NCBI GenBank assembly: GCA_004431415.1
Contig: QPMI01000058.1
Span: 62,001-126,000, forward strand
DNA from: Cyanophora paradoxa
Taxonomy: Eukaryota > Glaucocystophyceae > Cyanophorales > Cyanophoraceae
Direction: 5' to 3'
Length of the DNA: 64,000 bases
Under the pieces are notes generated by a model that did no database searches, had not been told where the DNA came from, and saw only the letters and a list, made by a program, of their open reading frames with translations. The translations under genes and the position numbers were made by a program. Positions 54,001-64,000 of the stretch are shown piece after piece (positions within the stretch are counted from its first letter, which is position 1; every line of letters starts with the position of its first letter).

Positions 54001-55189
54001 GGAGAGGGGGGGTGGAAGTCGTGAGAAAGAGGAAGGAAGGGGGGGGAGGGGAAGGGAGGGGGGGGGCTGGGGATGTCCTTGGCGGTGAGGGGAGGGGTAG
54101 ATGGGTGGACAGGGGGGAGGAAAAGAAAGGAAGGCGCACGTTCTGCTTGTACCAAAGGAAGGAAACGAAGACCTGCGAGGGGAGATTAAGACCTTTAGCT
54201 GTTCTTTAGGTTCTTGTCTTAGGTTCTTTAGGTTCTTTAGCTGTCCTTTAGGTTCTTGTCTTAGGTTCTTTAGGTTCTTTAGCTGTCCTTTAGGTTCTTG
54301 TCTTAGGTTCTTTAGGTTCTTTAGCTGTCCTTTAGGTTCTTGTCTTAGGTTCTTTAGGTTCTTTAGCTGTCCTTTAGGTTCTTGTCTTAGGTTCTTTAGG
54401 TTCTTTAGCTGTCCTTTAGGTTCTTGTCTTAGGTTCTTTAGGTTCTTTAGCAGTACCTGGTGGGACGAGGTGGTACACGTGCTACAAAGAACCTATGGGG
54501 CCTTGAGGTTCTTTTTGGCGCTGTTCTTTAGGTTCTTTAGGTTTCAAGACCATAAATTCTTGTTCTAGGTTCTTTAGCTGTACCTGGTGCGATGCCGTGC
54601 CGCCCGGTCGGTGGACGAGGTGGTAGACGTACTTGGGGAGCTCCTCCCCCCCCTGCAGCGCCACGGGCCCGGCCGCCGCATTCGGAGGCGGCGGCGGCGG
54701 GCCCTGCACGGATCCACCAGAGCTAGCGGCCGGCGCAGGCGGGGCGCCGGCGCCGGCGCCGGCGCCGCCACCGCCCGCCGCTACAGAGCCCGCGGAACTG
54801 GAGCTGGAAGGCCGGCGGGTGCGGGGGCGGCCCATACGGGGAACCACGGCGGCCGCGAGCGGGCCGGGGCCGGATCCGGATCCGGGCCCGGGTCCGGATC
54901 CGGGTCCCGGCCCGCCAGCGACGGCGGAGCTCGAGCGAGAGCTCGAGGCCGACGTGCCTCCGCCGCATCCGCCGCCGCCGGCGCCGCTGCCGCCGCCGGC
55001 GCCGCCTCCGCCGCAGACGCTGACGCTCGCGCTTGCGCTCTCCGCCCCCGTCCCGGTCTCCATCTCCGATCCCGACGCCGAAATCTGCGCCCAATTTCGG
55101 GATCGATCGGGTTCGGGATCGATCGCGGGCCGCGGCGAGCGCACCGGCGCAAACTCGACGCTGCGCCTGCCGCCGCCGCCGACGCTGGG

Positions 55190-55220
<31 letters not shown>

Positions 55221-58200
55221 ACGCCGGGAGCGTTGGCCTCCGCCTGCACGACGGATTAGTATTGAACCTTTATGGCAAGACCTTGGTTCCGCTAGATTCT
55301 AAGCTTTATGGCAAGACCTTTGTTATATATGGCTTCTGCTAGATTCTAACCTGTTAAAAGAAAAGATTCTATATTGCTTAATTCTTCTGCTAGATCTAGA
55401 TTCTATATGGCGTAACGCCTCTGCTAAAAGAAAATGATATATATCGTAACGGAACGCGCCTGGACGACGCCCGAGGCGCGTTCCGTTACGATATATATCA
55501 TTTTCTGCTAGATTGGTTCTGCTATATTCTAATTATAAGCTTTATGGCAAGGCCTTTCTTATGGCTTCGAATTCCGCTAGATTCTAACCTTTATAAATAT
55601 GGCAAGGCCTCTGTTATATATGGCTTCTGCCAGATTCCAACCTATTTTTTTAACGCCTCTGTCAAAAGAAAATGATAGGACGCGCCTGGACGACGCCGGA
55701 GCGGCGAATATGGCTTCTGCTAGATTCTAACCTGTTAAAAGAAAAGATTCTATATTGCTTAATTCTTCTGCTAGATTCTATATGGCTTAACACCTCTGCT
55801 AAAAGAAAATGATATATATCGTAACGGAACGCGCCTGGACGACGCCAGAGCGGCGGAGATGGCTTCTGCTAGATTCTAACCTTTATAAATATGGCAAGGC
55901 CTTTGTTATATACGGCTTCCGCCAGTTATATGGCAAGGCCTTTGTTATATATGGCCTTTGTTTGTTTGTTGTATATGTTATATTTTTTAACGCCTCTGTC
56001 AAAAGAAAATGATAGGACGCGCCTGGACGACGCCGGAGCGGCGGAGGAACTTGCGAAGGCGGTCGGCGGCCGGGGCCGTACCCCCCTCGGGGTCCCGCGC
56101 CCCCACGAACGGCGGATCCGGGGACTCGAAGAGCTCGCGGTAGAAGGGGCACCGCCTGTACACTGCGCCGCGCCGAAGCTTAAGGATCACATCGCATTTC
56201 GAAGGATCCGGAAAGCTAGCTCTAAAAAGCTAGCTTGTGCTTAATTATAAGCTAGCTTATGTACATGTTAAGAAGTTAGAAACTATAGCTAGATATAGAT
56301 CTAGATCTATACGATCTGAAGGGGCACCGCCTGTACACTGCGCGTGCCCGCCGGTTACGTTCATGCCGTCGGTTCCGATCACAATATTAGAAACCAAAGG
56401 ATCCGGAACATATACAAATTTATTAAAAAAGTTAGAATCTATAGCTAGATCTAGATTTAAAGCTGGGGCGCACGGTCGAGGCCCTGGGGGTCGACGAGGC
56501 CGAACTCGACCGCCTGTTCTGGGCCCAGCGCGGCGATCACCGCCGCGTCCCGCACCCGCGACACCGTCTGCCCACCCGCACGCGGCCCCGGCCCGGCCCC
56601 GCCGCTCAGCAATCAGGAAATTCGAAATTAAGAGAGCAGGAGCACGTGCGCGTGCACGCACCACCAGGTCGTTGTCTATGGAGAGGTTGATCCGGAACTG
56701 CAAGCGCCCAATGATCATTAATACAATTTCGGGATCGATCGACTTCTGGATCGATCGGATTCGGGATCGGCCATTCTAAGCTTTAGACTTCTAAGCAGGC
56801 GGGACTGGTAGTATTAATGGGATCGGGGGGCGGCTCGGCTCGGGCGGACCCGGATCTGGCCCCACTGGAACCGGATGGAGTACTGCGACGTCCACGTTGG
56901 CGCCTCCCGCCGGTCTGCGAACGAAGAAAGCTGAGATAGGGAGGAGGTGGGGGTAGGGGGGGAAGTTGGGGGGGGGGGGGGGGGGCGGGGACCTTGGATG
57001 TAGACGTTGGGGGGAGGCGCCCCCGGTCCACCGGGGCTAGGGGGTACGCGTCCAGCGAGCCGCTGCGGCTGCGGCTGCGCGCGCGGCTCGAGGGCGCCGC
57101 GCCCGGTTGCGATTGCGATCGCCCCCCGGTGGGCCCCTCCGCCCCGCTCGCCGTGTCCTCCTCCTCCTCGTCAACGCCCCCGGACAAATCCTCCGCCTCG
57201 GACTCGAAGTCAGAACCGGAGTGCCCGGCGCCGGCGCGGGGCGCCGGGACCGATAGGCCCGCGGCCGGGCCCGAGCCCGAGCCGGGGCCGGCCGCGAACG
57301 GCGGCGGCGGCAGCGGCGGCCGCCGCCCGTCCCGCCGCATCGCCCCATAGTCGCGCAGGAATGCGCGGAGGCGGTGCCCGGCGGCGGGGCTCCCGGGGTC
57401 GGGGTCGTACAGGCCGACGGCCGCGAGGGGCGCCGCGCCCGAGAGGAAAAGCGCCGCGTAGAACCAGTCCGACGTGTATTCTGCCCGCGATCGACGGTCA
57501 ATACTGATTTCGGGATCGACCGAGTTCGGGATCGACCGAATATGAATTCGGGATCGGATCGACCGAGTTCGCGATCGACCGATTTCGAATTCGGGATCGA
57601 CCGAGTTCGGGATCGACCGAGTTCGGGATCGATCGATATCGGGCGCACCGGAGAGGGGCAGGCAGAGGCCGCGGGCCTCGGCCTCGCGGGGCCCGAACAT
57701 GGCGATCATGACCCGGTCCCGGATCCGCTTCACCGTCTGAGAAATATTTATATAAGAGACGAGATAGTCAGACAGAGCTGAGATAGACGGGGATGTAGAT
57801 GGCATGGCACCCTAGAACTACCTACAACCCCTAGAGCTCGTCTCAGTTAAGCTTGGTCAGTTAAAGCTAAAGCTAAAGCTAGGTAAAAAGAATTATCGAA
57901 GCTGGAGCTACTCTAGATCTAGATCCATGATCCGCTAGCGCTTCACCGTCTGCGGCGCCGGCGCGCGCGCAGCGCGCGAGGGTCATTGCTGGATCCGAAT
58001 TCGTTCAATTCTAACGCGACGCCGTTGTTTCTAGCTATAGGCCCTATCGTTGATGCAACTTTGAAACCAGCGCGGCATATCTATAGGCGCTGCGCGCCGC
58101 GCTCATTTGAGGTGGATGATGGAAGCTAAAGCTAGTTCAAAGAATATCAAAGAATTATCGAAGCTGGAGTGCTCTAGATCTAGACCCAGCCATATATAGA

Positions 58201-59953
58201 TCCGGACCTCGAGATCGACGGCGCGCTCGTCCCCCGCGTCGACGTCGCGCCCAATCCGCAGCTTGAACTGCGCATGCGCCGGCGGCTTCAGTTTCAGCGC
58301 TGCGTTATAAATGAACTAGAAGCTCGATTATTATTATACGGCTTCTTAGTACTAGATCTATTACATATCTAGATGGCTTGAACTGCGCCGGCGGCGCGGC
58401 TTCAGTTTCAGCGCTGCGTCGAACTCGTGCATCGCGATCGAAGTCGACGCTATCTTCAGCCGGGCCATTGATATATATCGATATCGATGACGGCGCGAAC
58501 GTCCGATCTTAACGCGAGGAAACGAACGTCTAGATCTAGAACTTGAAATTCAAAGCGGAATGAGCGGTGGTCTATTCGAACGGTCAGGCGCGGGGTTGCG
58601 CAATCGCAATTGCAAGCTTGAACGGTTGTGGCGCGCGGGGCCGGGGCGCGCGGGGGCCGGGGCCGGGGCGCGCGGGGGCCGGGGCCGGGGACGACAGACC
58701 ATTGCGCTCCGCCAAAAGACTAGGGGGCCATAGGTAGCCAGTTAATGGTAATTCGTTGATAGATGATGGTAGTGTTTGATTCATTTATTAAAAATGATAG
58801 GAAATCACGGTGATGGTGCTATAGCTAATAAGAAAACGCGGGCCGGGGCCGGGGACGACTGACCATGGCGCTCCGCCAGAAGACGGTGAGGAAGATGTCG
58901 CCCGACTGGCGGTACACGCTCGGGAGGACGTGCACCGCCAGCTCTTCCCCCCCGCCGCCCGCGGCCGCGGCCGGCGCCGGCGCCGCCGCTGCCGGCGCCG
59001 CTGGCCACGCTTGCGTCGCCGATCGCGAGCTCGAGGGGGGAAGAGGCGCCGCCTGCCACGGCCAGCGCGTCAGTGTTGATTATGGTCGATTATAAAATAA
59101 TTATATATGCGTAAATACGGTAGACGCGATTATATGATGTGCGCTTACTAGTACTAGATCATATATATCTAGATCCATTGTCTGGACGTACCTGCGCAGT
59201 ACTCGACATGCCTGCATCCGGTACTGGTGCCGCGCCAGCGCTACCGCCGGTGTGCCCGCGGGCAGGAGCCCGATCGCGAGCCGGCCGGGCCCGAGGCCGA
59301 ATCAGATCTGAAGCCGAAGTCGAAGTCGAAGCCTGCCGGGTCCTCGAATTTATCAATTTCATGAAATTAAACGGCGGTGCGCTTCATCAAAATTTAGCGC
59401 GGGCGTAGACCTTCGGATGCCCGGAGGCAGTCCCGGCGTCCCTCCTTTCCTCCGCAAAAGCGTGCGCGGTTACGGAGCCCGAGCCAGCGCCCGAGCTTGA
59501 GCCGCCACTGCCATCGATATCGATATCGTGGCCATGGCGCGGGTGCGCATGCGCGCCGTGCGCATGAACGGGGCCGTCGGCGTCGTGGCTGCGATGAGCT
59601 CGAGCGTGGGGACGGGTAGCTGCCGGTGTCGGATGCGCCGCTCTGTGATCCCTCCCATATGCATCCATCGACCTTCCATGATCCTCCGCGCCACTAGTAC
59701 TGCGGCCAGGTGCACGCTGCGCTTGCCGACCGGCTGCAGATGGAGCTGTATGCATATGCGTAGCCATCGATGTCGCCACGAATGTTTTCGCGGTGATGGG
59801 GAGAGGGGTTGTCACCGTCGCAGTCTCTCCATGCTGCACGCTCATGATCAGCTGCGCATGCGCATGCTGCCCCGATACATGTGCACGTGCCAGTGCGGCC
59901 TGTTCTGCGTCCGCTGCGGTGAAGCTGGTGCGCGACGCGCTGTGCTCCGCCAT
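51029..59953 (-). CDS. Protein with four copies of an unrecognised exon-encoded module and Pro/Gly/Ser-rich linkers
   Basis: Four modules share one order of four exon-coded blocks. Block a, a strand pair ending in an aromatic: IFLTVFWRSAM, QYSIRFQWGQI, KYVYHLVHRPG, HCYVRVQWARNQ. Block b: FKLRIGRDVD, FQFRINLSIDNDLV, FKMTLRNDADMDV, FQMSLLPGLDRA. Block c: VKRIRDRVMIAMFGPREAEA, VSRVRDAAVIAALGPEQAVE, VKRARDACLIAACGPLEAQD, VERARDRVFIAVLGPREAAR, each followed by (R/K/F)GL(C/V)xP. Block d: FYAALFLSGAAPLAAVGLYD, YRELFESPDPPFVGARDPEG, FFRELFESAEPPSVGPHDPQ, YKQLFEEPNPPRVGVHDPDL, then RLRxFLRRSG. Modules lie at about 58.96-57.33, 56.9-56.02, 54.66-53.42 and 52.89-51.87 kb. Long low-complexity linkers follow each, the last one very Pro-rich, ending at 51029. 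The N-terminal exon (His-rich, 59953-59400) is tentative. I do not recognise the module; function unknown. Confidence 0.6.
54199..54450. repeat. 42-bp tandem repeat, six units
   Basis: Six near-identical units made of CTGTCCTTTAG, GTTCTTGTCTTAG and GTTCTTTAG twice. The unit length is 14 codons and stop-free in at least one frame on each strand (plus CSLGSCLRFFRFFS, minus LKNLKNLRQEPKGQ). It lies in the intron or linker between blocks a and b of module 3. Degenerate GGTTCTTTAG copies continue to about 54,575. Confidence 0.9.
55260..56060. repeat. Intronic tandem array with exon-end fragments and a 32-bp palindrome
   Basis: Repeating blocks of GGCTTCTGCTAGATTCTAACC, TATGGCAAGGCCT and AAAAGAAAATGAT. 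Four units also carry GGACGACGCC next to CGCGCC, the same sequence as the end of module 2 block d and its donor (56,010-56,045). At 55429-55506 two perfect 32-bp arms flank a 14-bp loop. Confidence 0.8.
57490..57640. repeat. GATCGACCGAGTTCGG minisatellite
   Basis: Eight or so imperfect units of about 15 bp built from TTCGGGATCGACCGAG. Related strings with GATCGATCG recur at about 55,090-55,130 and 56,720-56,775, all in introns of the modular gene. Confidence 0.75.
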
Positions 59954-60435
59954 ATGAATGCGCGGGCGCTGCCAGTGAGCAGCTGCAGCTTACGCGCCCG
60001 AACTTGTCTGACTAAAGCATACAGGTGCTATCTGAAACCGAGCGCAACGGGTCATCATCATGGCATTGTGGCTCGTGGCCTTCATATACCGGTGCCGCAT
60101 TGCTGGCAATTTGCTGCGCGCTGTGCTCGGTGCTGCGGCCTGTCATACTATGATACGACCGTCGACGTCGGACGCTCACTGAGCCATATCATCACGGCCC
60201 ATACGCGCATGCGTGCCATCATGGATGCTGATCACCTTCAAGGCTTGGCCTGCAGTTGCCAAAGTTGCGGGCCAAAACTTGCGGCCCAGTAAGTGGCAGT
60301 AACTAGTAACGCTGCAGCTGCATGAGGCTCAGCGGCTGTCAGCGGCATGAGGCTGCAGCCTGCAGCGCTAGCTGCACGGTAGTACTGATGGCGTTCCCGG
60401 GTCCTACCGTAGTACTAGTACCGTGGTCCGTGGTA
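59954..60435. other. Upstream region of the modular gene
   Basis: No gene supported. Contains palindromic GCATGCGC runs and GTAGTACTAG repeats near 60,380-60,440. Presumably holds the promoter of the minus-strand modular gene. Confidence 0.35.
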
Positions 60436-60796
60436 CTACTGTAGAATGCAAAACTTTATTAGTCTGAAATATTTATTAGTCCGGGGTTTTGGCCGCTTTA
60501 TTAATTACCTAGTAAATATTTATCACTTGGCGCTGAGCTCGAGAGCTTTATTAGCTATAGCGGCCTTTAGAAGGGGGTGACCCCCGCCCCCGACTCCCCC
60601 CACAGCCCACCGTGGCACGGGCCACGCACATACACTGCGCTCAAAGAAGCGCGGAGAAGAAGGGCGCCAACGAGGTTAAAGGGTGTACCCCCTCCTCGCA
60701 GCACTGCTTTATTACTCTAAAATCTTTATTAGAGCGGCCTCGCAACTTTAGTAATAAAAATATCCCCCATAATAACTATTTTGCATTCTACAGTAG
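60436..60796. mobile_element. MITE-like element with 18-bp perfect terminal inverted repeats
   Basis: Left end CTACTGTAGAATGCAAAA (60436-60453) and right end TTTTGCATTCTACAGTAG (60779-60796) are exact reverse complements, bounding 361 bp. Inside are many CTTTATTAG motifs and no coding frame of note. No clear target-site duplication is seen. Confidence 0.6.
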
Positions 60797-61074
60797 GCTA
60801 GGCGAGGCCCGGCGGTCTCGTAGTCGGCGGCGCCGGCGAGTCGCCGCCGACTCGCCGCGGCGCCGCAAGGGCCGGCCAGCCTGGCAGGCTCGCCGGCCGG
60901 GCGATTCCGGGCCCCGCGGCCGGGGCGACGCGGCCTGCGGCCGGGCCGGCGTGCCGCGTACGCGACGCTACGCGTACAGTACGCGTGCTGTGCGAATCAC
61001 AGTGCGATCGCTGATTCATGAATGATGAATTAAACAAACCATGGCCACTGATCGAAACTACTGTCAATGTACTA
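60797..61074. other. GC-rich spacer between the two inverted-repeat elements
   Basis: GC-rich, palindrome-rich DNA. No gene or RNA is recognised. Confidence 0.4.
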
Positions 61075-61493
61075 TGTTAGACGGGTTTTTAGTTAGACGT
61101 TTGCCCACCCATCATGGCATCGTGATATAGACGTGGACAAAGTTAGACGAGGTGCTGGCCGCTCCATACAGGCGGCATTAAGGTATACCCCCTTACACAG
61201 CTCGTTTTTTTACCGGTCGACCCGACACGGCCGAAATCCGGTTTTTGACCAATTTCCCCTCGGGTGTTCGGAATTCCCCGGCGCAAGCTAGTGCATTCTA
61301 CCCGGTAGCTTGCCGGCTAAAAGATGCTGTGCAGCGACTAGCCGTTCTGTGCCGGGTGAAAAGTTATCGCGATCGCCGGCTACCCTTGCCCATACAACGG
61401 GCATGTCGAGTCGATTAGGAAAAAAAACGAGCTGTTAAGTTAGACGAGTGGGTTGCCTCGTCTATCCACGCCTAAATTTATACCCGTCTAACA
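61075..61493. mobile_element. Foldback/MITE-like element with TGTTAGACGGGT ends
   Basis: TGTTAGACGGGT (61075-61086) and ACCCGTCTAACA (61482-61493) are inverted repeats. A second inverted pair, ACAGCTCGTTTTTTT (about 61197-61211) and its complement (about 61422-61436), is nested inside, as are diverged CGTGGA...AGACGAGG arms. Both flanks carry GTACT, a possible 5-bp target duplication one base from the left end. No coding capacity. Confidence 0.6.
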
Positions 61494-64000
61494 GTACTGT
61501 AAGTCGGGAAATATTTAGTATATACATGCAGGGTACTGCCAGCTAGGCTGGATCTTTAATTACAGTGTACGTACCAAAGTTTTGAGGGCTGATTACTAAA
61601 TATTTACCGTATATTAAACATGAATCGCCGTGCAAGCTGGGGGGTACGTAGCTCTGTCGACGTCGCGTCGGCGCCGCCGTAAGTAGCTATATATAGCCCT
61701 GCGCCGGCGCCGCGCCGGCTCCGCCGAAGGGAGCGCAGAAGCGCGCGGCGTCGCCGCTGATCATGATCGAGCCGCTGATCATGATCATGAGCTCGAGCGA
61801 CTAGTATCCTAGCCGCCCGCCGGGCTGGCCACGCCTTGCAATTGGCCATGGCCTGATCATGATATCGATCGCCGAGTCGCGATTTCGATGCGTCGACGTC
61901 CGCCGACTCGGCGACGGGGGGCCGGGGCCCGGCCGCGCGCGGGCGCACCAGCGCTAGCGCTAGCAGCTGCAGACCGCGGGTAATTTAAACCGGCCTCGGG
62001 ATTACTAATTATAAATATTTTGGGGTCTTAAATATTACCCGAATTACATTAGTGTGAAAGGCACTGATCGCGATTCGCGATTCGCGACCGAAACGATCGC
62101 AACCGTTGATGTCGGACTCACTGACTCAATCGGCCTCCTGTGTCACGTGCACAGAACCAATCGCCATCCCGCGAAAGCGATCGCAAGTTGATTCGCAATT
62201 CCGAAACTTCGCGAGCTCACGCATTGAGTCACAGTGAGTCAGACGGTCTCAGACCTTCTTAGAAGCTAAAAAACAAAAACCTCAGATCAACCTTGAATGA
62301 AGAACTGTCTCACCAAGAGTCAATGCGATATTCGATGAATGCCGATCGCGAGTAGAAATGCCGATGCCGGATCTGTGAATTCGAAATTCGAATCGCATGT
62401 TTTTTTCAGGATAGCCCAATTCTTGGGCGATGATGTTATTTTCAGTTAGCTAACTTCATCGTATGCACTACCGGTTCGGACTGGGCCGAACTCTGGGTCA
62501 GCTCATAACCTGTGGCCGCTACACAGGGATAGGCGCTTCGACGCTAACTAGAAGCGTTCAGGGTGGGGGAGAGCTTGGGCGGGGTGTCCTACTTGGGCTC
62601 GCGTCGGCGGTGCGTGGTCTGTTGGGGGGGGTGGGGGGGTAGGGTGGGGTGGGGGGGTAGTACAGGCCTAGGGCGGTTGCACATCCCCCTATCTTTGGGC
62701 GTGAGGGGCGCGGGGCGGGTGTCCCGGGGAGCCGGGATGGGGCTAGGTACGCAGGAGGGAGGTGAGCACGGGCTAAGTGGGGGCCCTGCGGGGCCGGGGC
62801 TAAGGTGCGGGGCGAGTGGCGTGGGTGGCTTGAGCAGTGGTCGTGAGCGGGCGCCTGGCTTTGCTTCACAGAGCATACAGGACAGCTGAGTGTCTCACCC
62901 TTAAAAGGAGAGCGAGGCCGTAGGGCCGCTCTCCGGGAGCGCCGTTGGCTGGCCGGGTCGCTTTGCTGGTGCCGCCGCGCCCGCCAGCATGCCCTCGGTT
63001 TTGCCCAGGTTGAGCGAGGAGCCGTTGTATTTCCCCGCTTTCTGATGGCATCACTGAATTCGCACACACCGAGACAGTACAGCTAGTGATGTAACTGGGG
63101 TGTCTGACTGTGTCATGTCGAAAGGTAACAATTTAGGCTAAGGCGCAATGCTAGCCATCAGAAACCGGACAGGGTGGAGCTATTGTACTGAGGAAAGCGA
63201 CCTACACACACCTAGCAACGCTACTTACTCCTACCTAGAGAGCCAAATCAGGACAGAGCAACCATAACCCCCCCTCAAGACGTGGGAGCCTACAGGAGAG
63301 AACCCAGGTATAAGCGAGGATATGGGGTTGGAGCCGCGCAGCCTGAACTATAGCCCTCCATCTGATAGGGAAGATGCACACTAAGGGAACAAAGCCAGCT
63401 AACCCCAGGGAGGGCCGGAAACCGGAGCCCGTGAGAGCCCGGGTGAAAACCGGCGGGCGCACAGCGTCGCCAGCCGAGACCAGCAAGCTGTGCTCCTCGG
63501 CCGAGAGATACCTCCTCCAGCTGGCGCGCGTGCGCACGCGGAATCCGCTGCGGCGGGGGTTGGGAGGCCCCGGGCCGCCCGAGTGCTCAGAAGCACATCG
63601 CCTCGCCAGGAATCCAAGCATCTGTGCGGCCGCGACGCCCACGGCCGCGACGCGGGCGTGCACTCACACGACCGACGATCATCTGCGCGGGCGCAGCGCA
63701 GGTCGCCGACCCCATAGCCGCGGGCGGCCGATCGCTACCGCAGAGAAGTGCTTGGGCTGAACGAGAGAGCAGCTGCTAAAGCCGCCGCTGGTGTCCGCTG
63801 GAGTGGCTCGCCGAACCGACCCACGGAGCGGATTCCTAACGGACGCGCGGCTAACCAGCTAAAGGAGGGATGGAGGCGCCGCCGAGGCGATTCGCGGCAG
63901 CCGGAGAGGCGCCCAGCGGGCAGGAGCCCGCCACCTACTTTCTCTCCAGGTCGGGGTACGCGAATCCGCTTTCTGATACTTAGCTATGGTCTTCTTGACC
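61494..64000. other. Gene-poor distal region
   Basis: No intact gene supported. It contains tandem TGATCATGATC palindromes (about 61757-61790); a G-rich/C-rich stretch (62,560-62,880, GTGGGGGGG runs); a possible reverse-transcriptase scrap (62901-63050); and a region at 63,230-63,350 loosely similar to 13,250-13,400. CAGTGAGTC-like short repeats occur near 62,110-62,240. Confidence 0.4.
62901..63050 (-). pseudogene. Possible reverse-transcriptase (LINE) remnant
   Basis: The minus strand reads QKAGKYNGSSLNLGKTEGML then AG, ending at a stop at 62901-62903. The core LNLGKTEGMLAG resembles the conserved (G)xxLNxxKTExMxxG motif just after the YxDD box of non-LTR reverse transcriptases. Only about 50 residues are open and the YxDD box itself is not found. 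Confidence 0.3.

Noticed and set aside
54199-54450. CRISPR array
   Set aside because: Units are contiguous 42-bp repeats with no unique spacers, in eukaryotic DNA.
59528-60292. Plus-strand 254-codon frame rich in Met, Arg and Cys
   Set aside because: Caused by GCATGC palindromic DNA. The opposite strand (His/Ala-rich) is a somewhat better candidate and even that is tentative; no domain on either strand.

Overview
This window looks like nuclear DNA from a GC-rich, intron-dense eukaryote, probably a unicellular alga or related protist. Genes are split by many introns of about 50-200 bp that mostly start GTGCG, GTACG or GTCC and end CAG. Families include ribophorin II, RNA polymerase III subunit RPC9, TMEM230, a GATA zinc-finger factor, a PA-TM-RING-like E3 ligase, an mTERF protein with a cleavable hydrophobic leader (compatible with plastid or mitochondrial delivery) and a lysosomal-type acid lipase. 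No bacterial operons, Shine-Dalgarno sites, rRNA genes, convincing tRNAs or CRISPR arrays were seen. The species cannot be decided from the sequence alone; a haptophyte or stramenopile alga is a guess.

Layout. 1-12.3 kb: compact genes in head-to-head and tail-to-tail order: F-box/beta-helix protein (partial, -), ribophorin II (+), GATA factor (-), a type I membrane protein (+), TMEM230 (-), RPC9 (+), GCK/CHCH-like protein (-) and a truncated HAPSTR1-like copy (+). 12.3-16.2 kb: gene-poor, repeat-rich. 16.2-21.3 kb: a broken RING gene (-) head-to-head with an intact F-box/LRR-like gene (+). 21.0-35.6 kb: one very large minus-strand gene fusing a caspase-like domain, a SEN1/UPF1-type helicase and a TRANK1-type UvrD helicase with a helical-repeat tail. 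36.1-41.6 kb: acid lipase (-) head-to-head with mTERF (+). 41.9-49.2 kb: second, inverted copies of both duplicated gene pairs (HAPSTR1-like/GCK and F-box/RING) and a copy of the 3' end of the giant gene. 49.2-51.0 kb: AT-rich, no recognised gene. 51.0-60.0 kb: a minus-strand gene with four copies of an unrecognised exon-encoded module separated by Pro/Gly/Ser-rich linkers. 60-64 kb: inverted-repeat (MITE-like) elements and a possible retrotransposon remnant.

The most interesting points are: (1) the caspase-like + two-helicase fusion protein, whose catalytic His is present but whose expected catalytic Cys position is Trp; (2) two duplicated bidirectional gene pairs in which the copies have decayed reciprocally, so that exactly one member of each gene family stays intact and the survivors are split between the two loci; (3) an about 90-bp promoter-proximal element shared by three loci, one of them the unrelated RPC9 gene; (4) the four-module protein of unknown family. 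Gene models were made by hand from reading frames and splice-like signals, so exon edges are approximate unless stated.
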